Origin: Rhodocyclaceae bacterium | Lineage (GTDB): Bacteria > Pseudomonadota > Gammaproteobacteria > Burkholderiales > Rhodocyclaceae | DNA length: 42,205 nucleotides | Assembly (NCBI GenBank): GCA_030682175.1 | Contig: JAUXOM010000125.1 | Span: forward strand, 1-42,205 | Direction: 5' to 3' | Shown here: positions 1-8,232 of the stretch, piece by piece | Numbering within the stretch: position 1 is the first letter of the stretch | How the letters are laid out: every line of letters begins with the position of its first letter | Position numbers and translations under genes: made by a program | Notes under the pieces: model-generated | Told to the model about the DNA's origin: nothing | Database searches by the model: none | What the model saw: the letters and a program-made list of their open reading frames with translations, nothing else

Positions 1-371
1 TTCAGATCCGCCGCTGCCACAAAACGGTCGAAACGGTGATTCAGCAGGTTCTTGCGGTCGGCACCGAGCATCGTCGCACCGGTGAGATTGATTGCGCTGA
101 TCAGTCCGCTTGCACTGAGGGTGAGGTAACCGACCGGGGCAAATTCGTAAAGATCCAGATAGCTGTCACGCGACTCTTCCAAAATCAGCTGGGACTGACG
201 CAAGGCCTCGTTCTGCATTTCCAGTTCGATCTGATGAACCTGCAGTTCGTGCAGCAAACGCTCAGCGGACCAGCCCGAAGCATCATTCCGTGGGGTGCGG
301 ACCAGCCGCTGTTCCGCCATGGCTCTCAATTCTGGCTCGGAGAGCGATGAGAAAGAATCTTTTGTATTCAT
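1..371 (-). CDS. PAS-domain sensor protein, N-terminal part (runs off the window)
   Basis: Only the first 123 codons are present; the rest lies left of the window. The start is the ATG at 369-371, preceded on the minus strand by a GGGAGG ribosome site. The N-terminal half is polar and helical, with a segment reading ELQVHQIELEMQNEALRQSQ at roughly residues 42-61. That segment is typical of the coiled stretch preceding the PAS domain in betaproteobacterial histidine kinases and GGDEF/EAL proteins. A PAS start follows (YLDLYEFAPVGYLTL, then ISAINLTGATMLG). The output domain (kinase, diguanylate cyclase or other) is outside the window, so the function cannot be stated beyond signal sensing. It is divergent from the DUF2934 gene at 657. 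Confidence 0.8.
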   Translation of the reverse strand, partial: MNTKDSFSSLSEPELRAMAEQRLVRTPRNDASGWSAERLLHELQVHQIELEMQNEALRQSQLILEESRDSYLDLYEFAPVGYLTLSASGLISAINLTGATMLGADRKNLLNHRFDRFVAAADL

Positions 372-656
372 GGTGCCTCCCGGATGCGGTGGGCCTTCCT
401 TGGCCAGGCTGGTATTTCCTTGTTCCAGCGAGGCATTCTGATGATTCCGGAGACGATCATTGGATCAACATAAGTCATCTGCGCCCACCGCGTCAATAAC
501 CATTTCGTTGTAGGGGTTTGCCCTTACGTGTCAGCACATATTCAACTCTTTACGATCGGTCGGTAGGATGGCCCGCGTAATAGTGTCGACATCAAAAGTT
601 CATCATGATCGCCTAGCATCGTCATGCTTCCACAATTTTCTCAAACGGAGACGAGA

Positions 657-869
657 ATGCGTTCAGTGACACCAAAAAGCAAGATCGGCGGCAAGGCCGT
701 GCCTGGCGAAAATATGACAAGCAAAGTTAACCCGGAGGTTATGGATGAGCGCTTTGACTGCATCGCGACAGGCGCCTATTACCGGGCGGAAGCACGTGGT
801 TTTACCAGCGGCCAGGAACTCGATGACTGGCTGCAGGCCGAGTCGGAATTCAACCAGGGGAGGGTCTGA
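657..869 (+). CDS. DUF2934 family small protein
   Basis: A 70-aa basic-to-acidic soluble protein. The C-terminal half, with AYYRAEARGF and the following DDWLQAESE, matches the DUF2934 signature (an alanine/tyrosine helix, then a Gly, then a W-x-x-AE helix). The function of this family is unknown. The ATG at 657 is preferred over an in-frame ATG at 624 because a GGAG lies at 647-650, six bases upstream of 657. The stop is two bases before the next gene, a lone PAS protein, so the two are probably co-transcribed. DUF2934 genes are often found near stress or signalling genes, but nothing here defines a role. Confidence 0.75.
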   Translation: MRSVTPKSKIGGKAVPGENMTSKVNPEVMDERFDCIATGAYYRAEARGFTSGQELDDWLQAESEFNQGRV

Positions 870-871
870 TA

Positions 872-1303
872 ATGCAAGGCACGCATAGCGTCAGAGGAAA
901 TCCAGAAGGGCAAACCAAAACAGGGCATGCCCACATCGCGACACATGACAGTGATGAAGCATCGGTATTGATGCTGGATGAGCATGGAATGATTTGCGAT
1001 TGTAATTCCAGTTGCGAGGCACTGTTCGGCTACGACCGCGGCGAATTGCTGGGTGAGCATGTTTCGCTGCTATTGCCACAGTTGGACGCTCGGGAGTTGA
1101 TGCGCGATGGCCAGCCCAATCCGCGCCTGCGTTTTCTGTGTCGCGTCAGTCATTCGTTCCAGGCCGTCTCAAGCGACGCCGAGAAGTTTCCCTGCGATCT
1201 TTTTCTCAACGTCATCAACTGGGAAGGGCGCGACTGCCTGTCCTTGATTGTGCATCCGGTGCTGAAGTCGAAGTCGCCGGTGTTGATGGGGACCGCTGAC
1301 TGA
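872..1303 (+). CDS. single PAS-domain protein
   Basis: A 143-aa soluble protein consisting essentially of one PAS domain. After a polar N-terminus of about 30 residues come VLMLDEHGMICDCNSSCEAL and FGYDRGELLGEHVSLLLP, the classic PAS core around residues 33-75. A less conserved remainder ends in a beta-like LSLIVHPV. No kinase, GGDEF, HTH or other output domain follows the PAS, so it probably acts through a partner. It lies directly downstream of the DUF2934 gene. A strong stem-loop at 1367-1402 follows it. It resembles the N-terminal part of larger sensors, so a decayed larger gene is possible, but the frame ends cleanly. Confidence 0.75.
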   Translation: MQGTHSVRGNPEGQTKTGHAHIATHDSDEASVLMLDEHGMICDCNSSCEALFGYDRGELLGEHVSLLLPQLDARELMRDGQPNPRLRFLCRVSHSFQAVSSDAEKFPCDLFLNVINWEGRDCLSLIVHPVLKSKSPVLMGTAD

Positions 1304-1366
1304 CTGAAACAGCGCCAGCGATTTCCCTCAGCTTCCCATGCCCGGGAAACTGACAGCGCCGTGCTT

Positions 1367-1408
1367 GCGCAGCAGGTGGGTTTTCGCCAACCCACCCTGC
1401 GCGGTTTT
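1367..1408 (+). terminator. stem-loop terminator after the PAS gene
   Basis: The arms GGTGGGTT (1375-1382) and AACCCACC (1389-1396) enclose a TTCGCC loop. Outer GCGCAG and CTGCGC extend the stem across a two-base bulge. GGTTTTCC follows, a weak T run. It is 64 bases past the stop at 1303, consistent with ending the 657-1303 transcript. Confidence 0.5.
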
Positions 1409-1750
1409 CCGATCACTCGATTTCATGTCACAGCCGCTTATAGGCGCCGCGCTCGGCATTGAGTTCCGCCAAACGAGCGACGGACGGGCAGGACAGCAGG
1501 CACACATGGACCGACGGTCTGCCTGCCACCCGGAAAATATCCGTGACCGCACGACATCCGGCGAACTTCACCGCAATCAATATCGCGTCGGCGCTATGAG
1601 CGCCAGCGCACAGTCGAAGTTTTGCTTCCGGTAGATACTGTTATCGCCGTCAAGAACCAACTTGAATCAACGGCAAAGCAAAAAAATGTCCTTAATGAGA
1701 GGCAAAGAACTTTTCCGCCAAACCACAATAACCACCAAGGATGCACCGTG
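1409..1750. other. gene-poor stretch, nothing recognised
   Basis: About 340 bases hold only short reading frames on both strands, with no family signature, ribosome site or repeat that I can support. The segment just before 1751 includes the likely ribosome site AAGGA (1737-1741) of the next gene. Confidence 0.5.
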
Positions 1751-2167
1751 ATGCGAAGCTTCGACTACATGACCACGCTAAATATTGAATCCAGGCACTG
1801 GCAACTGTTGATCGGCATCGTCGCGGTGATCCTGATTGGTACCTTGGGAGTGACGGCTGTCGACGCTGCAAACAACACATTCCGGCCAATGTCAGTCGAC
1901 GCACAAATGTTGCTGCAAACGGCTGACGAGGAAGTCGGTGAGCCGGCAAGAATACGCTGCAAGGAATGTGGCGTCGTTGCGTCAATGCGGGAAATCGCTC
2001 CAGAACTCGCTAGCGGGGCGACACGTCGTGACGCCCATGCACTAGCGGGGGGGGCGGGCGATGGTGCTCAAATCTTTATCCGCATGGCCGATGGATCGAT
2101 CCGCAGCTTCACGGATACCAACCCCGCCAACTGGCGAGCGGGCGAGCGCGTGATCGTCATCAATTGA
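1751..2167 (+). CDS. membrane-anchored hypothetical protein with a CKECGVV motif
   Basis: A 138-aa protein. A short cytoplasmic N-terminus is followed by one hydrophobic segment at about residues 19-37 (LLIGIVAVILIGTLGVTAV) ending near a possible AANN cleavage or anchor region. The rest is exported or periplasmic. A CxxCGVV element (CKECGVVASMREI, about residues 73-85) and a C-terminal beta segment (MADGSIRSFTD, then WRAGERVIVIN) resemble the C-terminal parts of small SlyB-like and glycine-zipper-associated proteobacterial proteins, where CxxCG-V-x-S-I and W-R-x-G-x-R-V recur. No enzyme motif is seen. The ATG at 1751 is chosen because AAGGA lies nine bases upstream and the hydrophobic segment then sits near the N-terminus. 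The upstream extension to 1622 looks non-coding. Function unknown. Confidence 0.6.
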   Translation: MRSFDYMTTLNIESRHWQLLIGIVAVILIGTLGVTAVDAANNTFRPMSVDAQMLLQTADEEVGEPARIRCKECGVVASMREIAPELASGATRRDAHALAGGAGDGAQIFIRMADGSIRSFTDTNPANWRAGERVIVIN

Positions 2168-2627
2168 TCGATTTCGTCGAATAAGCCGCTGACGTGTTGC
2201 GTGAGCACGGCGGGGAAACTGTTCGACGAGGCCGACGTCTTGTTCGACAAAAGCAGGATCCATAAGGGGGTAGTGTCGAATTGGATATCATGGCCGTTGA
2301 AAGTCGGCGCTGGCGAGACGGCGATCGTGCATCAATGGGGCAGTGCTGGAACAGCAGGCGAGGTGTACGGGTTGCTTGCGAGACGGTGCTGGAGCAAGCT
2401 TCCGTGGTCAGGCAGTTGGATTTCTGATTTTGTGCTGTCCTCGGAGTCATCGTGTTGTTGCGGGTATCCCGGTCTACAAATTATGCTGTATCCCAAGCCT
2501 TAAACCATTGTCTGGTCATGGTATTAGCCGATCTGTGCGCTCAAAAAAACATGCTATACATTTGAAATGATCTTTCTTCAAAAGATGTATTCGTTTATTC
2601 ATTCGGCGAAAAAATGGGGAGAAACTC
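2168..2627. other. 460-base intergenic region before the patatin operon
   Basis: No convincing gene on either strand. The stretch contains one perfect copy of the 23-bp dispersed repeat (2300-2322). It becomes AT-richer from about 2470, as expected for the promoter zone of the following operon. A TATACA at 2552-2557 is a possible -10 element, but no good -35 was found with it. Confidence 0.5.
2300..2322 (+). repeat. 23-bp dispersed repeat, intergenic copy 1
   Basis: A perfect copy of the window-wide repeat: AAA, then the core GTCGGCGCTGGCGAGACG, then GC. It lies between genes, about 300 bases upstream of the patatin gene. Confidence 0.8.
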
Positions 2628-3638
2628 ATGAGCGTATCGATCAATGGCAAAGTTCAACGCATCGGGCTTGCCCTGTCGGGTGGCGGTTTTCGTGCGGCTG
2701 CCTTCCATTTGGGCGTATTTCGCAAGCTGGAAGCGATGGGCCTGTTATGGAAGCTCGACTTGCTGACCTGCGTTAGCGGGGGAAGTATCGCCGGCGCATT
2801 CCTGGCGGCGAACTGGGGCAAGACGGACACCCTGGACCGGCTTGAAAACTATCTCCGCACCCGATCCATTGCCGTCTCGTCTGTCATCGGCGGAATGATC
2901 GATCCTTTCGAAAGTCGTTTGGCCAAATTGGCCAGCAGCTACGACAAGGATTTGTTTGAGGGGCTCACCTTAAGCCAGCTTGCCAACGGGCCGCGCCTTT
3001 ACCTGAACGCCACCAACCTCGCCACCGGCAACATGTTCTTTTTTGTTACCGGCGGCGGCAAGCCGGCCGAGATGGGAGAACATCAGCTCGGCGTGACGAC
3101 GGCGGATGATTTTCCCCTCTGCAAGGCAGTGGCAGCCTCGTCGGCATTTCCGCCGGTTTTTCCGCCGTTGCGGATTGGCAACGATACCTATGCCTTCGCC
3201 GAGGGCGAGTATGTGACCCTTACCGATGGCGGCATTTATGACAATCTTGGGGTGAATCCGTTGTTACGGGAACGCAACGACCTCGATTACGCCTTCATCA
3301 GCGACGGTGGTAAACCCTTCGAGAACAACGACCGCCCGACCGAATGCGGAACCGCGGTCTTGTATGAAGCCATCAACATTCTGATGGAACAGGTTCGCGG
3401 CCTTCAGTTCAAGCGCCTGGAACTTGCCTACAAATCCGGAATGGGGCCGAAGCCATTATGGTTCTCAATTGATAGCCAAATCGGCGAGAGTCAACCGGGC
3501 GATTCAAGCTTCGCCTCAGCCATCGGCACCAATCTAAAAAAACTCAGCGCCGCGGAGATGCTTGTGTTGACGCGCCATTCCGGAGCACTGCTGGAGCATC
3601 GACTGGCGACCTATGCGAATGAACTTCTGACTGCGTAA
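2628..3638 (+). CDS. patatin-like phospholipase
   Basis: A 336-aa predicted cytoplasmic lipid hydrolase of the patatin family (Ser-Asp dyad). Visible motifs in order are the oxyanion-hole loop SGGGFR at residues 17-22, the nucleophile elbow CVSGGSIAG with Ser50 (the first Gly of GxSxG is Cys here), and the catalytic Asp200 in TDGGIYDNLG. No signal peptide or membrane segment is seen. The length is typical for a stand-alone patatin. The ATG has a GGGGAG ribosome site upstream. It is the first gene of a three-gene operon with a CHAT protein and an MBL-fold hydrolase. Patatin proteins are established membrane-degrading effectors in bacterial immunity (for example CapV in CBASS). By inference this one may be an effector released or activated by the CHAT protein. 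Confidence 0.9.
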   Translation: MSVSINGKVQRIGLALSGGGFRAAAFHLGVFRKLEAMGLLWKLDLLTCVSGGSIAGAFLAANWGKTDTLDRLENYLRTRSIAVSSVIGGMIDPFESRLAKLASSYDKDLFEGLTLSQLANGPRLYLNATNLATGNMFFFVTGGGKPAEMGEHQLGVTTADDFPLCKAVAASSAFPPVFPPLRIGNDTYAFAEGEYVTLTDGGIYDNLGVNPLLRERNDLDYAFISDGGKPFENNDRPTECGTAVLYEAINILMEQVRGLQFKRLELAYKSGMGPKPLWFSIDSQIGESQPGDSSFASAIGTNLKKLSAAEMLVLTRHSGALLEHRLATYANELLTA

Positions 3639-3688
3639 GGGCGCACTGGACACCGCATAATCATATCCACAGACAAGGAGTCCGCATC

Positions 3689-6481
3689 ATGTCGATTCTG
3701 ACACCTGCCGCTCGCCAGCTCATTGGCGAGCGGGGCCTTGCCCTCGATGATGAGCAATTTGCCCAGACCATTGCCGGCATGGGAATGTTCATCAGCCATC
3801 GGGTATCTGGCGCGCGTGGCCCAGAGGATTTCATTGGCTGGTCACCCGATAATTTCCGCATCAGCCTGGAACATTTTCAATATGAGCCCTCCCAGTCCTA
3901 TCTGGGATCATTGCGTGACAAGTGGCTGACACAGATCGCCGCGTCGCCCGATAAGCGGGTCCTGATCAGCGCAGAGCATCTCGACAGGGATCCGGATATC
4001 GCTTCCATCGTCAGCATCCTGAATCAGCCAGCAGTACAGGCCACGTCCGTATTTATTGAAAAATACATTGCACAGGCTGATTTGCGATGGCAATGGCCAC
4101 TGCGTATCGGTGGATTCGAGGACGATCTGGACCGGCTCGACCTTTTCCGCCTGGCGGATGTCTGGCCGGCGAATACGCTTGCCGTGGTTAACCCGCTGAG
4201 CCGCGAAGCGGCGCGCAGTGAAATTCTGGCGATGCAGGGCGGTGTGCGGGACAGTCTGCGACGTCTTCTGGCGGTGCCGCACCAGGTGCGCACCGGCCAC
4301 ATCGTTTTGATCGGACCGGTGGATGTCGTGTGGCGTGAATTGAGCAGCCATGTGGAGTCCCTGCTGTCTGAAACGCAGGCAGGTGCCTTGTCGCTGATCG
4401 CCTGTCCGCCGGAGGAGGTGGGAGGTCGGTTCAATAAATTTATCGAGGAGTTGTCCCACAACCTTGCCTATGACCTCGCCTTGGCAGTGGCCTTCCCACG
4501 TGAGTCATCGATCCATCTAGTGGATTTTCGACTGGTCGATACGGCCGCCTTGACGACGGTCGCTCGCGATCTGGGTCGCAGCTTGCAAGAGGCGCCGCTC
4601 ATGGCCATGAGGGCAGTGCCGGAAGAGGTGCTGCGGCGCGCCAACATCGGCTGGACCTCGGCAAAGCCCCCGGCTGCCTTGGGTGTAGAACTGGTAGAGC
4701 ATGCAGCTGAACTATCCTTCGGTGGCGAATCCCAGGGGGCTACCAGCTTGCGCGAAATTGCCACTGCCGAGCGCAGTGCGCGGCGGGATGCAGCGCGCAG
4801 CGAACCCTCGCGTCTCCTCCAGGGCGACCTGTTCAGGCTCGCTGATGGCAGTGCCATACCCGAGATGCGCGGCTTCATTGTCGGCCGAAGATATCGGCTC
4901 GATGTGTTTATCGGTCCCGGCGGCGAAGGTGCGATCAGCGCCGATGAGGTCTTCGATGACACGCTGCTTGACTGGAAAAACAAGCACTCCCATACGCTGC
5001 AGGTCATGTTCGCCGACCCCGAACAATGGGACGAACCCCTGACCGGCAAACTGGTCCTCCCCAGGGAAGGCATGAGCTCAAGGTGTCCGCTGCTGTTTGT
5101 GCCTGGCCGGCCGGGCCCATTTTCTGGACGCGTGACGATCTACCACCGTGGGCGAATATTGCAGACCGCGCTGCTTAAATCAACCGTGTATGACTCGGAG
5201 ACGGCGCTGGCTGAAGTGAGTGATCCCGAACCGCTACGCTTTCGGATCGAAGCGGAGATCCGTCGCAGCCTTGGCACCCTGGACGACCGTCGTCGTTTCG
5301 ATGCCTGCATGGTGCTGAACAACACGACCGGCAACAAACCTGCCGCAACCACCGGCAGCAAGGATGGCGCATATATCTCGTCCCTCGACACGGTTGCGCC
5401 GCAACTCGCCGCGATCAACAGTCTCATGAACGACGTGGCAAACGATGCCCAGCACTACGCGAAGGGGCTCATGAGCAAGGAAAATGCCGAGTTGCTATGC
5501 AACCTGGCAATGGAGGGAAACTGGGTATTCCGCAACCTGGTGCTCAACTTCAGATACAAGTCCTCCGCCGCCGAAGCGCTGCGCAATGCGGAACACTTGC
5601 AGATTGTCAGCACCCACCCGGACGAACCGGTGCCCCTTGAGTTCGTTTATGACTACCCCCCGCCAAAGGAAGGTGCGCCAGTCTGCAAGAACGCTCTGCA
5701 AGCACTCAAGACCGGACGCTGCCCAAGCAGTTGCAAACCCAGGAAAAGCCCGGCTCCTCACGTATGTCCGCTCGGGTTTTGGGGCTTGAGCAGGGTGATC
5801 GAGCGTCATCAAATCGAGCAGGCGGATGATGAGCATTCGAAGGCGGCGGCCGTCGTCAGGAGCGAACCGATCGAGGGACGCGACATACTCCCGCTTCAGG
5901 GGGCGAGCCTGGTTGCGGCCAGCAAGCAGGTGCCTGCAGCTGCGCGTGCCGATTTGGAAAAGGCCATGAAGGCGAGCTGGGGAGGCGAGGTCGTTTCGGT
6001 CAAAAAATGGGAACAGTGGGTTACCGCCGTCCATGAAAAACGCCCGGTGATGTTGCTCGCCCTGCCGCATACGGCAGGGAGCGGGGCGCACATCAGCCTG
6101 GAGATCAGTGGCAAGACCCTGAAAAGTGCCTTTATCGATCAGAGCTATGTCAAGGCGGGCCCTGCGGATCATGGCCCCCTGGTGATCCTGTTTGGCTGCG
6201 ACACCGCCAATGTTGCCGATACGGAAGCCTATACCCGCCATGTCACCGTGTTTCGCCAGGCAGACGCTGCCCTGGTGTTGGGCACGGTCGGGACGGTTCT
6301 CGGTGAGGATGCCGCAAAAGTGGCCGCGAAGATAGTCGAACAATTGGTAGCTACCAGCACAAATTCGACCGAGCGCTTTGGCGAAGTTCTCAGGCAGGTC
6401 AAGCGTGATGCGGTTGCTGACAGCCTGATGCTGGCAATGTGCCTGGTCGCGTTTGGCGACGCCGACTGGCGCTTGAAATAG
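3689..6481 (+). CDS. large CHAT-domain (caspase/separase-like) protein
   Basis: A 930-aa protein whose C-terminal third (about 600-930) is a CHAT peptidase domain. EPVPLEFVYDY corresponds to the usual substrate-side strand. The likely catalytic His794 lies in LLALPHTAG and Cys837 in VILFGCDTAN, followed by the helical end of the domain. A Cys cluster at about residues 665-692 (four Cys, then CPLGFWGLSRVIERH) could bind metal. The first 330 residues contain alternating hydrophobic strands and WQWPLRIGGF, like a second, degenerate CHAT or Rossmann-like unit. Residues 390-500 look like a beta-sandwich. No TPR or NACHT ATPase is seen. An AAGGAG site precedes the ATG at 3689, which is 50 bases after the patatin gene. 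CHAT proteases are known activators of bacterial effectors; the target here is unknown, and cleavage of the patatin or MBL partner is a guess. Confidence 0.85.
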   Translation: MSILTPAARQLIGERGLALDDEQFAQTIAGMGMFISHRVSGARGPEDFIGWSPDNFRISLEHFQYEPSQSYLGSLRDKWLTQIAASPDKRVLISAEHLDRDPDIASIVSILNQPAVQATSVFIEKYIAQADLRWQWPLRIGGFEDDLDRLDLFRLADVWPANTLAVVNPLSREAARSEILAMQGGVRDSLRRLLAVPHQVRTGHIVLIGPVDVVWRELSSHVESLLSETQAGALSLIACPPEEVGGRFNKFIEELSHNLAYDLALAVAFPRESSIHLVDFRLVDTAALTTVARDLGRSLQEAPLMAMRAVPEEVLRRANIGWTSAKPPAALGVELVEHAAELSFGGESQGATSLREIATAERSARRDAARSEPSRLLQGDLFRLADGSAIPEMRGFIVGRRYRLDVFIGPGGEGAISADEVFDDTLLDWKNKHSHTLQVMFADPEQWDEPLTGKLVLPREGMSSRCPLLFVPGRPGPFSGRVTIYHRGRILQTALLKSTVYDSETALAEVSDPEPLRFRIEAEIRRSLGTLDDRRRFDACMVLNNTTGNKPAATTGSKDGAYISSLDTVAPQLAAINSLMNDVANDAQHYAKGLMSKENAELLCNLAMEGNWVFRNLVLNFRYKSSAAEALRNAEHLQIVSTHPDEPVPLEFVYDYPPPKEGAPVCKNALQALKTGRCPSSCKPRKSPAPHVCPLGFWGLSRVIERHQIEQADDEHSKAAAVVRSEPIEGRDILPLQGASLVAASKQVPAAARADLEKAMKASWGGEVVSVKKWEQWVTAVHEKRPVMLLALPHTAGSGAHISLEISGKTLKSAFIDQSYVKAGPADHGPLVILFGCDTANVADTEAYTRHVTVFRQADAALVLGTVGTVLGEDAAKVAAKIVEQLVATSTNSTERFGEVLRQVKRDAVADSLMLAMCLVAFGDADWRLK

Positions 6482-6491
6482 GAGACTCGCG

Positions 6492-7586
6492 ATGCCATCA
6501 CCCTTCTTTCGCATCAATCTGCTGCCCGCGCGGCATGGCGACTGTCTCTGGGTCGAATATGGGGCAGGTGACAAGCTGAACCGCATCCTCATCGATGGCG
6601 GTCCCGTCAGCACCTTCGAATTCATCAGGCAACGGGTCGATGACATGCCGCCGGGCGACAAGGTGCTCGAACTGGTTGTGCTGACACATGTCGATGCTGA
6701 TCACGTTGAGGGCTTGGTCAGGTTGTTTGCCGAGAAACCCTTGCCTTTCAAGGTCCGCCAGGTCTGGTTCAATGGCTGGCGGCAGATGAAAAAAGCCCAT
6801 GGCTTGTTGGGCGCACTTCAGGGCGAGTTCCTGAGTGCGCTCCTGGTGCGCCGGGCGCCGCGTGCCTGGGATCCGGACGGGGCGCCGTGGGTGGTGCGTG
6901 GCCAGGGCAAGCTACCCTCGTACAAGTTGCCCGGTGGCATGAGGCTCACCTTGCTTTCTCCCGACACGAAAAGCCTCAACAAGATGGCAAAGGCATGGGA
7001 AAAGGCCGTGAAGAAGGCAGGAATCGATCCCGGTGATCTGGACGCGGCGTGGAAGGTGCTTGCCAAGAGGAAGCAGTTCGTGCCGAAGGAGGGATTGCTC
7101 GGGGCAACGCCGAGCATGGATGAACTGCTTAAGGCCCAGTTCATGGAAGATGATTCGCCGCCGAACGGCAGCAGCATCGCTTTTCTGGCCGAATACGGGG
7201 GCAAGAGTGTGCTGTTCCTGGCAGATGCCCACCCCGATGTTATTTACGCCTCCCTGCAGAGGCTATGCGCAGAACGCGGGGTAAGCCAACTGGCTGTGGA
7301 CGCCGTGAAAATCGCGCATCATGGCAGCAAGAACAACACAAGCAAGGACATGCTCGGACTGATTCGCAGTCCGGCCTATCTGATCAGCACCAATGGCGAT
7401 TATTTCGATCACCCCGACCCCGAATGCGTCGCGTCGATTCTGAAACATGGCAAGCCAAGTCGGCTTTATTTCAATTATTCAAGCGAATACACCGAGCCCT
7501 GGCTAGCAAAAGAATCTCAAACAAAGTATGGCTACAAAGCCATTGTCCGCAAAACCACTGATCCTTCACTTGCTGTGGAGCTTTGA
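6492..7586 (+). CDS. MBL-fold hydrolase (ComEC/Rec2-like)
   Basis: A 364-aa metallo-beta-lactamase fold protein. After an N-terminal strand pair with HGDC (residues 15-18) comes the metal motif H66-V-D68-A-D70-H71 in LTHVDADHVEGL. ADAHPD (244-249) and KIAHHGSKNN (273-281) follow, supplying the remaining ligands. The HxDxDH form is shared with the MBL domain of ComEC and related nucleases and phosphodiesterases. There is no membrane segment, so this is a soluble stand-alone enzyme. An AGGAG lies seven bases upstream of the ATG, and the gene starts 10 bases after the CHAT stop, so it is tightly co-transcribed with patatin and CHAT. MBL-fold proteins occur as effectors in conflict systems (for example Avs1). 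The substrate here, nucleic acid or nucleotide, is not known. Confidence 0.88.
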   Translation: MPSPFFRINLLPARHGDCLWVEYGAGDKLNRILIDGGPVSTFEFIRQRVDDMPPGDKVLELVVLTHVDADHVEGLVRLFAEKPLPFKVRQVWFNGWRQMKKAHGLLGALQGEFLSALLVRRAPRAWDPDGAPWVVRGQGKLPSYKLPGGMRLTLLSPDTKSLNKMAKAWEKAVKKAGIDPGDLDAAWKVLAKRKQFVPKEGLLGATPSMDELLKAQFMEDDSPPNGSSIAFLAEYGGKSVLFLADAHPDVIYASLQRLCAERGVSQLAVDAVKIAHHGSKNNTSKDMLGLIRSPAYLISTNGDYFDHPDPECVASILKHGKPSRLYFNYSSEYTEPWLAKESQTKYGYKAIVRKTTDPSLAVEL

Positions 7587-7850
7587 CCTATTCGGGGCCT
7601 TCGACTCATCCATCACTTGGGAGGGACGGGTGGGAGTTAACGTCTTCGGCAAGGCAAACGGGCACCCATGAATTATCATTCTTTACAATTTGACATAATA
7701 TAGATTATGCGAACTTATAAAGATGGCTGGCTAGATGATCCCACCCAGGTAACGAATGATGGCTCTTCAAGACAGACAACTGCCGCAATCCAACGAACTC
7801 ACACTGTAGCGCAGCATGCAGTCGCAAGCGGGCTGCCAGTGAAGTCCTGC

Positions 7851-8231
7851 TCAGGCGGCGGCTGACAATTTGCTCGGGCGAATCAGGCTTTCGGCGGGGA
7901 TGCCGAATTTCTCGTGTAGCCGCCAGATCATGTTGAGAGTCAAGGGGCGCTTGCGGGCGAGGATTTCGTAGACCCGGTTCAGGCGACCAATGGCCGGCAC
8001 CAAGTCCTTCGGGGTCAGCCCACCTTGCTCCATACGGAACTTGATGGCCTCGACCGGATCGGGCAAGTCGATGGGGAAGTTTTTGGCCTCGTACGCCTCA
8101 ACCAGGGTCATCAACACCTCGAAGCGATCCCCGTCAGGTGTGCCGGGGTCTGGTTCGTTGTCAAAATACGCCGACACCTCACGCAATGCGTCTTTGTAGT
8201 CGGTTTTGGTGTGAATCGGTCGAATTTCCAT
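7851..8231 (-). CDS. higA: HigA-like antitoxin (XRE family)
   Basis: A 126-aa antitoxin. A leading acidic region with IRPIHTKTDYKDAL at the N-terminus is typical of HigA partners of the HigB PF09907 toxins. The C-terminal helix-turn-helix, about residues 68-118, includes LTPKDLVPAIG, NRVYEILARKRPLTLNMIWRL and the following HEKFGIPAESLI. It should neutralise HigB and repress the operon by binding the palindrome at 8551-8567. The ATG at 8231 is used because it lies one base after the toxin stop, the usual arrangement, and gives the canonical MEIRPI start. Upstream in-frame codons lie inside the toxin gene. Confidence 0.88.
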   Translation of the reverse strand: MEIRPIHTKTDYKDALREVSAYFDNEPDPGTPDGDRFEVLMTLVEAYEAKNFPIDLPDPVEAIKFRMEQGGLTPKDLVPAIGRLNRVYEILARKRPLTLNMIWRLHEKFGIPAESLIRPSKLSAAA

Positions 8232-8232
8232 G

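Noticed and set aside
1328-1634. Overlapping frames on both strands between the PAS gene and the membrane-anchored protein
   Set aside because: Both translations are Arg/Ser/Ala-rich without any recognisable motif, typical of shadow frames in GC-rich DNA; no ribosome site.
2160-2503. Frames on both strands around the first 23-bp repeat, such as one reading MSTAGKLFDEADVLFDKS
   Set aside because: No family similarity and no supporting ribosome site; the continuous frames come partly from the GC-rich repeat itself.
7707-7865. A 52-codon frame beginning MRTYKDGWLDDP between the MBL gene and higA
   Set aside because: It has no ribosome site and no family signature, it ends inside higA in the opposite direction, and the upstream TTGACA has no -10 at a usable distance. 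It may be a leftover of an older gene.
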